From assembly GCA_029259635.1 (NCBI GenBank), contig JAJDEU010000037.1, positions 124,001 through 188,000 of the forward strand: DNA of 64,000 nucleotides. The letters run 5' to 3'. Below, piece by piece: positions 43,910-51,226 of the stretch. This DNA comes from Planctomycetota bacterium (lineage in GTDB: Bacteria; Planctomycetota; UBA1135; GCA-002686595). The notes beneath the pieces were generated by a model, which worked only from the letters and a program-made list of their open reading frames with translations, ran no database searches and had not been told where the DNA came from. Within the stretch, counting starts at the first letter, position 1, and each line of letters begins with the position of its first letter. A program made the position numbers and the translations under genes.

Positions 43910-46680
43910 GACGATCGACATCGATCCACGTCGGCATAGCCATCGGCTTGCTCGCGACGGCAGGCCTTGTGAACTGCGGAACCGACGCTCCTCCGGCGCG
44001 TGAAGGCGCGCGGCGGGCAGCCACTCTTAATTCCTCCGCAACGCTCGAGCTGCCGACGAAGTGGTGGACGACAGCACAGCGCAGCTCGATCGAGCCGACC
44101 AGCGCACTCGACTCGAGCGGTCGATTGTGGACCGCCTACCTCGAGGTCAAGAGCACCCAAGCCGGAGAACAAGTCTCCCTCATCGCCAGCGTGCAAGAGC
44201 CGGATGGCAGGATGGTGACCATCCGTGTCGAGCCAAACTCTAGCCGTGCGCCTGCTGCCCCGAGCCTGTGCAGCTTTAATGACCAGGTGTACCTCGTCTG
44301 GGAAGCCGATCATGGCGAAGAGCGCGGCCTGTTCGCTCGAGCCCTCGGCGGCGGCCAAGGTGGATTCGAGCTCGGCTCCAAAAAAGTCATCGCCACCGGC
44401 CGAGTGCTGTTTCCCACCGTTCAAGAGACGAGCGACGGCATTCTTGAGGTGGTCTACCAAGCGTTAGCGGGCGAACAGTACGAGATTCGGCACGCGCGAC
44501 GCGGCATTGACGGGAGTTGGTCTTCGCCAACGCGACTGTTCGAAGCGCGCGGCGACTATTGGCGACCGCGCAGCGCCACCCGCGGAGACGGGGCGCTTCA
44601 CGTCGTCTGCGACTCCTTCGACGGAGATCGATTCGTGGTGGACTACGCGCTCCTCGAGAACGAAGAGCTCCCGGTTGTGATTCGCGTCGCGGAGACGGCG
44701 GGCTACCAAGGCATGCCGAGCCTGGCGCTCGATTCGCACGGGCGAACGTGGGTTGCTTGGGAAGAAGCCGATCAGTTCGGCGAGATCGGAGGCCTGCGAG
44801 CCGAGCGCCGGCTAAAGCTCGCCGCCATTGAGGGCACCCAGATCTTCAACGTTCCCGGCTCCGCACTGCGTCCCGGCGGCAACCGTCTCACGCGCGCCGA
44901 CTTTCCGCGTGTGGCTTGCGGCCCGAACGGCCTGCTCTTAACCACGCGAACCACGGGCGAGAGCTTCGTCCCCAAACACGCCAAGGAGTACTCGGAGTTC
45001 TACACCTCTTGGTTCACCCAAGTGCTCAGCTTCGATGCGAAGGGACGAGCCCAGCTCGGCGTGTTGCGAGCGACCGACGGCGACGGCGAGGCGACCGAAC
45101 AGCTGCTCGCCTCGCGCTCTGGCGATAAAATCCTCTGCGTGTTTTCCGCCGACGGGCGCAGCCGGCAACAACCGAAGCCCGCCGCGTTCGAGGCTCCCAT
45201 CGAGACGGACTGGCGAGTCGGCAAGGTCGAGCTACCCGCGCCGAGCGGCTTCCCCGAACTGGTCCCGCGCCAGAAACAGACGCCGCCCTACGCGCCGGCC
45301 ACGCACAGACCGACGAAACGCGCTCCCGGCGAACGCGCCCTATTCGGCGACCTGCACCGCCACACCCAACTCTCCCGATGCCAGGGCACTCTCGACGGGA
45401 CCAGCCTGGATGCCTATCGCTACGCGCGCGGTCCGGGCCAGCTCGACTTCATCTCGATTACCGACCACTACCAACACCTGACGGCGCTCAGCCACTGGCG
45501 CACGCTGCGCGATGTCGAGCGCTTTTATGCGCCGGGTAGCCTCGTCACTTTCCCTGGAGTCGAGCGCGCCCTGCGCGAACGCGCCCACGTCAACGAGATC
45601 TATCTCGATCCCGTTGAAGTTCCCGGGAGCATCGATTCCTTTCACCGCGAACCCGACGTGAAGGGGTCGGTTCCGATCGAGCACACGGTCGCGATTCCGC
45701 ACATGATGGGCATGAAGGCCGCGCCCTTTCCGTGGAAGTATTTCCGCAGCGACTTGCACCGCGTGATGGAGGTCTATCAGGGCCTGCGCGGCTCCTATGA
45801 AGGCGCGGGTCTGCCCTATGAAGCGATGAATCGCGAGCTGGACAGCTCGTCGATGTCCGAGGGTATTCGGCGCGGACTGCACTTCGGTTTTATCGCCTCG
45901 TCGGACCACCGTGCGAGCTCGACCGCTTATGCAGGTGTCTGGGCGACGGAGCTCACGCGCGAGTCCGTCTTCGAAGCGCTGCGCGCCCGGCGAACCTTTG
46001 GCGCGACCTCGCAGTTCGCCGCCGACCTCAAGCTCGGTTCGCTCGCGATGGGCGCGCGCGGCAGCGCGAGCGCCGAAGATCCGCTCTGGATTCGCGTGCA
46101 GAGTCCCGCGCCCATCGCGACTATCGAAGTCATCAAGAACGGCGAGACGCTAGAGTTTATACAGGGAGAGGGCCCCACCGAGCTCGTCGCGATCTCCTGT
46201 CGACGCTATCAAGCGCTGGGGACCGAGCCGCCCGACGAACTGAAGGTCAGCCTCAAGGGCGGCCGGATTCTGAAGGCGACGGAACGCATGCACGGCAGAA
46301 CGGGCGCAACGCTCGCGCTCGATTCGGGAACCGTGTCGCTGCGAAAGAAGATTCCGTGGATCGACTTTGTGCTTGAGATCGAGCCCACTCCCTCGGAGAG
46401 CGGTGGCCCGGTACTCGAGCTCCAACTCGGCGACTTGCGCGATTCCGTTCCGCTCAACGAGATCCCCGCCGGGCGCTCCATCAAGCACGCGAAGAACTTG
46501 GTTCGCGAATCGATTTGGCGCATCGGCAAGCCGTTCCTCCCTGCTGTAACCCTCTCGGGCTTTGAGATCGCCATCGAAGACCCGAACCGCGCTGCCGGTG
46601 ACTCTTACTATGCGCGCATCACCTTCACCGACGGCAACGTTGTCTGGACTAGTCCGATTCGCGTGACGAGCCTCGAATAA
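43906..46680 (+). CDS. PHP-superfamily/DUF3604 lipoprotein 2
   Basis: The GTG at 43906 (GTGA overlap with the previous stop) gives a lipoprotein signal peptide ending GLVNC, so it was preferred to the ORF start at 43852. The 924-aa product has the same architecture as its neighbours: propeller (TKWWTTAQRSSIEPTSALD; TWVAWEEADQFGEIGGLRAE), PHP core with GDLHRHTQLSRC, ITDH, IPHMMGMKAAP and SSDHRA, and the C-terminal sandwich ending YYARITFTDGNVVWTSPIRV. Metal ligands are kept. Sequence differs enough from copy 1 for the copies to have separate substrates. It is followed 4 bp later by copy 3. Confidence 0.85.
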   Translation: MRRSTSIHVGIAIGLLATAGLVNCGTDAPPAREGARRAATLNSSATLELPTKWWTTAQRSSIEPTSALDSSGRLWTAYLEVKSTQAGEQVSLIASVQEPDGRMVTIRVEPNSSRAPAAPSLCSFNDQVYLVWEADHGEERGLFARALGGGQGGFELGSKKVIATGRVLFPTVQETSDGILEVVYQALAGEQYEIRHARRGIDGSWSSPTRLFEARGDYWRPRSATRGDGALHVVCDSFDGDRFVVDYALLENEELPVVIRVAETAGYQGMPSLALDSHGRTWVAWEEADQFGEIGGLRAERRLKLAAIEGTQIFNVPGSALRPGGNRLTRADFPRVACGPNGLLLTTRTTGESFVPKHAKEYSEFYTSWFTQVLSFDAKGRAQLGVLRATDGDGEATEQLLASRSGDKILCVFSADGRSRQQPKPAAFEAPIETDWRVGKVELPAPSGFPELVPRQKQTPPYAPATHRPTKRAPGERALFGDLHRHTQLSRCQGTLDGTSLDAYRYARGPGQLDFISITDHYQHLTALSHWRTLRDVERFYAPGSLVTFPGVERALRERAHVNEIYLDPVEVPGSIDSFHREPDVKGSVPIEHTVAIPHMMGMKAAPFPWKYFRSDLHRVMEVYQGLRGSYEGAGLPYEAMNRELDSSSMSEGIRRGLHFGFIASSDHRASSTAYAGVWATELTRESVFEALRARRTFGATSQFAADLKLGSLAMGARGSASAEDPLWIRVQSPAPIATIEVIKNGETLEFIQGEGPTELVAISCRRYQALGTEPPDELKVSLKGGRILKATERMHGRTGATLALDSGTVSLRKKIPWIDFVLEIEPTPSESGGPVLELQLGDLRDSVPLNEIPAGRSIKHAKNLVRESIWRIGKPFLPAVTLSGFEIAIEDPNRAAGDSYYARITFTDGNVVWTSPIRVTSLE

Positions 46681-46684
46681 TTGA

Positions 46685-49402
46685 ATGAGCGCTCCCACAA
46701 AAACCACGACTCTCGGCGCCCGCGGACTCTGGCTGGTTGCGCTCTTGTCCTCGGCCATTCTGTTCTCACCCGAGACTCCGGAGAAACCGACCTGGGTCAG
46801 CGACCCCAAACAAGCGGCCTTCGAACCCACGGCTTGCATGGACAGCTCCGGCCATTTGTGGGCTCTGTGGATTTCAACGGGCCGCGCGAAAGAGACCACG
46901 GCGCGCATCGCCGGGACGGTCCGGCTCGGGAGCATTGCAGTTGCCGAGTTCACGATCGAAGACGCCGGCTTGTTTCCCGCTGCGCCACACCTCGCCGCTT
47001 GGAAGAGCGGTGCCTATCTCGTTTGGGAAGCGGGCGGCGATGGCGCGAGACAGCTCTTCGGTCGCGAGCTCACGCTTGCGGAGTCGAGAGACGAGGTCAT
47101 CCTCGGAGAGCTCGAGATCCTTCCGGCCGGGACGCCCCGCCCGCTCGTCCCGAGACTCGCCGCTCGCAAAGACTCGCTCGCGCTCGTCTATCAAGGACTG
47201 CGCGGGTCGAACTACGAGCTGTTCTTCGCGACACGTGATGCGTCGGGTTGGTCGGAGAGCCGAGCGCTCACCACGACCGACACAGACGAGTGGAACCCGC
47301 GCGTGGCGGTGGATGGCGCCGACGGTCTGCACCTGGTTTGGGATTTCTTCGACGGGGAGAGCTTCGAGGTCGCCTACGCTCGGATCGAAGGAGGAAAACT
47401 CGAAGCCCAGCGGCTCGTCGCGAGCGGCGCTCCATTTCAGGGTTATCCCGAGTTGGCGGTGGAGACGGATGGCACGGCGTGGATCGCGTGGGAAGCGGGT
47501 CCCCAGTTCGGAAAGCACGGCGGCCTGCGATCGGCTCGCAATCTCGGTTTGGCCAAGCTCTCGCGATCGGATGCGCCCGAAAACTCCGGCGCGCTCGCAC
47601 TCGAACGGCTCGCCCCCGGAAGCCTCATGGCCGACGTCAGCCAACGCGGATTTGCGCGCCCCACTCTCACCACGAACGGGCTGCTCCTCACCTACAACTT
47701 CCCCGTTCGCGCAAACCGCAAACGCGGCCACCTGTTCACCTCGTGGATGACCTCCGTCGTCGAGTTCGCGGATGGCCAATCGGTAGAACGGCGCGTTCCG
47801 ATGTCCGACGGAAACAGCGACCCCGACTCCGTTCTCGTCGCCGACCCGGCTGGCGGTGCCTGGCTCGTCTTCTCCTCCGATCGCCGCCGCGAACAATTCG
47901 ACCAGGTCTCGGCTTGGAGTGACTCGATCGAACGCCGCCCGCACGTCGCCATCCTCCGCGTGAACTCAGATGGCGGGTTCCCGCAACTCTTGGAGAGCAC
48001 TCCGCTCCCCCAGACGGAACCCAAAGAGAGCGTAAATCGCGCCGCGAAGCCCACCCCGGGCGTCTACTTCGGCGACCTCCACCGCCACACTCATCTGTCG
48101 CGCTGCGCTGGCGCCAAAGACGGAACGATTCTCGACGCCTACCGCTACGCGCGCGGACCGGGAGCTCTCGACTTCATCGCGATCACTGACCACTTCCAAC
48201 ACATGAAGCCCTGGTCTTGGTTCTGCTCCAAGCGCGACGCGATTCGTTATCACGCTCCGGGCAGTCTGGTCGTGTTGTCGGGCGTCGAGCGTGTGCGCGC
48301 GAAACGCGGACACTACAACGACATCTATTTTGATCCGGCCGAGGTCCCCTTTGACGTCGACAGTTGGATGCGGCCGCCCGCGCGCTTTGCACCGGCTCCG
48401 CCCCAACACGTGATCTCGATCCCGCACATGATGGCCGTCGACGATGGAACGGGATTCGACTGGGACGAGTTCGCCGAAGACCGCACGCGCCTGTTCGAGA
48501 TCTATCAAGGCAAGCGCGGCTCCTACGAAGGTCGGGGCTTGCCCTATGAAGCGGACGACCGCGTCGAGGAAGAGGTGGCTCTCGCGAGGGGGTTCGAGCG
48601 CGGCGCTCACTTCGGATTGATCGCCGCGAGCGATCACGCCTCCAGCTCGACTTCCTTCGCCGGGTTGTATGCCGAGGAGCTCACCCGAGAGTCCATCTTC
48701 AAGGCGCTGCAGAATCGCCGCTGTTTCGCCGCCACCGTCGCGCGCCCGCTCGACGCTTCGCTGGGAAATCTCGAGATGGGATCGAGCGGCGAACTGACCG
48801 AAGAGCCCATCTTTCGGGTCAGCGTGCCCGAGAACCCCGCCGCGAGCGTCGCCTACGTCGAGTTGGTCCGAGATGGCTTCACGCACGAGCGCTTGGCCGG
48901 CTCCGGTGACGTTGAGAACTGGATTCTCTCGCTGCGCAAACTCCCGCTAGCACACCGCGGCTTGTTAACCGTCGAAGTCGAAGGCGGCGAGTTCGAAGGC
49001 GTCCGGCCGCGGCGTCCCGACGCGCCGGGTGCCCGCATCCTCGCCCAGGAGAAACACCTGCTGAAGCTTCGCCGCGAGGACTTCATTCTGATCGACTTCA
49101 GCGTAGCGATTCGTTGGGACCCGGCGGCGGAGGTGCAGAGCGTGACCGTTCGATCTGGCGACCTCGAAGCCGAGGTGCCGCGAGCTTCCGTTGAGCTCGG
49201 GACTTCGCGTTCGCTTAAGCGAGGTGACCTGCGAGTGCAGGCTTGGCGGCAGGGCGCTCTTCTGGAACCTTCGAGCGACGAGTACAGCTTTCGCGTGAGC
49301 GGCGAACTTGGGCATAGTTATTACGCGCGTATCGCGTGGTCCGATGGCAATCTGGCCTGGACGAGCCCGATTCGAATTCGTTCGAATGAGGAGGACGAGT
49401 GA
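46685..49402 (+). CDS. PHP-superfamily/DUF3604 exported protein 3
   Basis: This 905-aa protein starts at ATG 46685, 4 bp after copy 2. The N-terminal hydrophobic stretch LWLVALLSSAILF serves as signal or anchor; unlike its neighbours it lacks a lipobox Cys. Propeller repeats (AWIAWEAGPQFGKHGGLRSA), the PHP motif FGDLHRHTHLSRC, ITDHFQH, IPHMM and ASDHASS, and the end YYARIAWSDGNLAWTSPIRI match copies 1 and 2. Membrane attachment therefore differs between the three, perhaps placing them in different compartments. It overlaps the sulfatase-like gene at the stop/start junction. Confidence 0.85.
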   Translation: MSAPTKTTTLGARGLWLVALLSSAILFSPETPEKPTWVSDPKQAAFEPTACMDSSGHLWALWISTGRAKETTARIAGTVRLGSIAVAEFTIEDAGLFPAAPHLAAWKSGAYLVWEAGGDGARQLFGRELTLAESRDEVILGELEILPAGTPRPLVPRLAARKDSLALVYQGLRGSNYELFFATRDASGWSESRALTTTDTDEWNPRVAVDGADGLHLVWDFFDGESFEVAYARIEGGKLEAQRLVASGAPFQGYPELAVETDGTAWIAWEAGPQFGKHGGLRSARNLGLAKLSRSDAPENSGALALERLAPGSLMADVSQRGFARPTLTTNGLLLTYNFPVRANRKRGHLFTSWMTSVVEFADGQSVERRVPMSDGNSDPDSVLVADPAGGAWLVFSSDRRREQFDQVSAWSDSIERRPHVAILRVNSDGGFPQLLESTPLPQTEPKESVNRAAKPTPGVYFGDLHRHTHLSRCAGAKDGTILDAYRYARGPGALDFIAITDHFQHMKPWSWFCSKRDAIRYHAPGSLVVLSGVERVRAKRGHYNDIYFDPAEVPFDVDSWMRPPARFAPAPPQHVISIPHMMAVDDGTGFDWDEFAEDRTRLFEIYQGKRGSYEGRGLPYEADDRVEEEVALARGFERGAHFGLIAASDHASSSTSFAGLYAEELTRESIFKALQNRRCFAATVARPLDASLGNLEMGSSGELTEEPIFRVSVPENPAASVAYVELVRDGFTHERLAGSGDVENWILSLRKLPLAHRGLLTVEVEGGEFEGVRPRRPDAPGARILAQEKHLLKLRREDFILIDFSVAIRWDPAAEVQSVTVRSGDLEAEVPRASVELGTSRSLKRGDLRVQAWRQGALLEPSSDEYSFRVSGELGHSYYARIAWSDGNLAWTSPIRIRSNEEDE

Positions 49403-50853
49403 TGCGTGCCGCAAAGAAACAGAACCAAGGGAGGCTCTCGCTCCGTCAGTTGCTCTTCGTGGGAGCGATCGCTCTTGCGGGCTGTGACAGCAAAGTCTCG
49501 GACTCCTCACCTCTTCCGGATGACCGTTCGGACTGGAATCTGGTGATCGTGTTGCTCGACGCCCTGCCCGCGTCGGGCGTGGGCGCGTGGGGTTATTCGC
49601 GCGACGTGACGCCCAATCTCGACGCCTTTGCAGAGAGCGGCGTGCGCTTTGACCAAGCTTACGCGGGCGCTTCCTACACGCTGGCCTCGGTCTCGTCCAT
49701 GTTCACGGGACTCTCGCCGGAAGCGCATCGCGTCGTCGGACTCTCGAGCAACGTCCTCGCCGCCAGACACGCAACTCTCGCGGAGGCCTTTCGCGATCGC
49801 GGCTTCGCGACCGGTGGATTCAGCTCGAACCCCCACATCACCGAGGCCGGCGGCTTTCACCAGGGCTTTGACGAGTTCCGTCACTACGGCCGCGATCAGC
49901 TCGACTATCACGGCATCTCCATGGGGTTGGAGGAAGACTCGCTGCGCTGGTGGAACGCCCATGCGGAAGAGCGTCGTCTGCTCTACGTGCACGTTCTTCC
50001 GCCACACCAGCCCTATGACGCCGCCGAACCTCACGCGAGCTTGTTCGGCGCGGACCTAACCAAGCGCGAGCTCGGCTTCACCGAGTATCTCGTCGAAGCG
50101 GACAAGGCGGGCACCGTCAAGCACGGAAGTAAACTGGCCGCCAAGATTCGCTCGCGCTATGACGCCGGCCTGCATCAAGCGGATGAGTTCCTCGGCAAAT
50201 ACCTTCAAGCCCTGAAGGACTCGCCGGGAGGCGAGCGCACCGTCTACGCGGTTCTTTCGGATCACGGCGAAGCCTTCGCCGAACACGGTCGCCTGCTTCA
50301 CGGCTCGACCGTCTATGACGAGATGACGCACGTGCCGCTCGTCATCTCGTGGCCCGGCGCGCAGCCGAGCGTAGTGGAGGAGCTTGTCAGTACCGTGAAT
50401 CTCGCGCCGACTTTGTGCGAGCTGTTCGACCTACCGTTCCCCCGCGGCGAGTCCTTTCTCAGCGCGGTCTGGACGGACTATGAATCGCCACCGGTGTTGT
50501 CACGCACGGTCGGCGACGCGCCGGTGTGGTCGCTGCGCACGCGAGAGTGGACCTTCCTGAAGCAAGCGAAGCAGAACATTCGCTTGCTCTATCATCGCGA
50601 GACCGATCGCGGCGAGACGAACGAGTTGTTGCTGCGAGATCAGAGTGCCGGTGGCGGTGAAGAACCGGGGCGTTCACAGGACGAGCTCGAGGGCATCGCA
50701 AAAGAGCTCTCGAAACGGATGAAGCAGGCGCTCGTTCGGGATCGCGGACTCGCGAGAGGGGTGCCGCGCGAGCGAAACGACGAGCATCGGTCGGCGGTCG
50801 AGGAGCTCGGGTACGGCGGCGACGACGAGCCGGATCCGGTGCAGGACGAATAG
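49402..50853 (+). CDS. Sulfatase-fold lipoprotein with non-canonical active site
   Basis: The 483-aa product begins at ATG 49402, whose A is the last base of the preceding TGA, and has a lipobox (IALAGC, Cys28). The alkaline phosphatase/sulfatase superfamily fold is shown by IVLLDAL (D53), GASYTLASVSSMFTGL (90-104), SDHGEAFAEHG (DH 287-288, H295) and HGSTVYDEMTH (H300, H310). At the formylglycine site the usual C/S-x-P-x-R is replaced: T93 lines up with Cys, A95 with Pro and V97 with Arg. Thr is the nucleophile in phosphodiesterase- and phosphoglycerol-transferase-type relatives, so it may be a phosphoesterase, not a sulfatase. It ends the DUF3604 operon. Confidence 0.82.
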   Translation: MRAAKKQNQGRLSLRQLLFVGAIALAGCDSKVSDSSPLPDDRSDWNLVIVLLDALPASGVGAWGYSRDVTPNLDAFAESGVRFDQAYAGASYTLASVSSMFTGLSPEAHRVVGLSSNVLAARHATLAEAFRDRGFATGGFSSNPHITEAGGFHQGFDEFRHYGRDQLDYHGISMGLEEDSLRWWNAHAEERRLLYVHVLPPHQPYDAAEPHASLFGADLTKRELGFTEYLVEADKAGTVKHGSKLAAKIRSRYDAGLHQADEFLGKYLQALKDSPGGERTVYAVLSDHGEAFAEHGRLLHGSTVYDEMTHVPLVISWPGAQPSVVEELVSTVNLAPTLCELFDLPFPRGESFLSAVWTDYESPPVLSRTVGDAPVWSLRTREWTFLKQAKQNIRLLYHRETDRGETNELLLRDQSAGGGEEPGRSQDELEGIAKELSKRMKQALVRDRGLARGVPRERNDEHRSAVEELGYGGDDEPDPVQDE

Positions 50854-50863
50854 AGCGGGGGCG

Positions 50864-50888
50864 AGAGCGGTGGCTGGCGCTCCGCTCT
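50864..50888 (+). terminator. Terminator of the SGNH-DUF3604-sulfatase operon
   Basis: AGAGCGG (50864-50870) pairs perfectly with CCGCTCT (50882-50888) 11 bp after the sulfatase-like stop, followed by ATTTCC. The rhodanese gene on the opposite strand ends at 50907, so the hairpin may serve both sides. Confidence 0.5.
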
Positions 50889-50906
50889 ATTTCCGCCCAG
50901 CCGCGC

Positions 50907-51224
50907 TCAATACCGAGCGAGACTCGCGTCCACTTCCGCCGCCCAGCGATCGATCCCGCCGGTCAGGTTGTGGACGTTCGTAAAATCATTCTGCTCGAGG
51001 AAGCCCGCGACGCTCGCACTGCGCATGCCGTGGTGGCACATGCAGACGATCGCCGCATCGGGGTCCAGTTCACTGAAGCGTGAAGTGATCTCCCCCATCG
51101 GAATGTGCACGATGCCCTCGACTCGAACGATCGCGAGCTCTTCGTGCTCGCGAACGTCGACGAGAATCAGTTCTTCGCCAGCGGCTCTCCGCTCGGCGAA
51201 CTCGGTGGGTGTGAGCTCTTTCAA
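50907..51224 (-). CDS. Rhodanese-like domain protein
   Basis: The 105-aa single-domain rhodanese has the catalytic Cys63 in the loop CHHGMRS (63-69), matching the CxxGxR-S pattern of active PspE/GlpE-type enzymes. DVREHEEL (23-30) and HIPMGEI are the usual cores. It would carry a persulfide sulfur between cytosolic donors and acceptors. No signal peptide was seen. Its start is 2 bp from the stop of the alkaline-phosphatase-superfamily gene, so both are on one transcript; the link between them is not evident. Confidence 0.92.
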   Translation of the reverse strand: MKELTPTEFAERRAAGEELILVDVREHEELAIVRVEGIVHIPMGEITSRFSELDPDAAIVCMCHHGMRSASVAGFLEQNDFTNVHNLTGGIDRWAAEVDASLARY

Positions 51225-51226
51225 GA

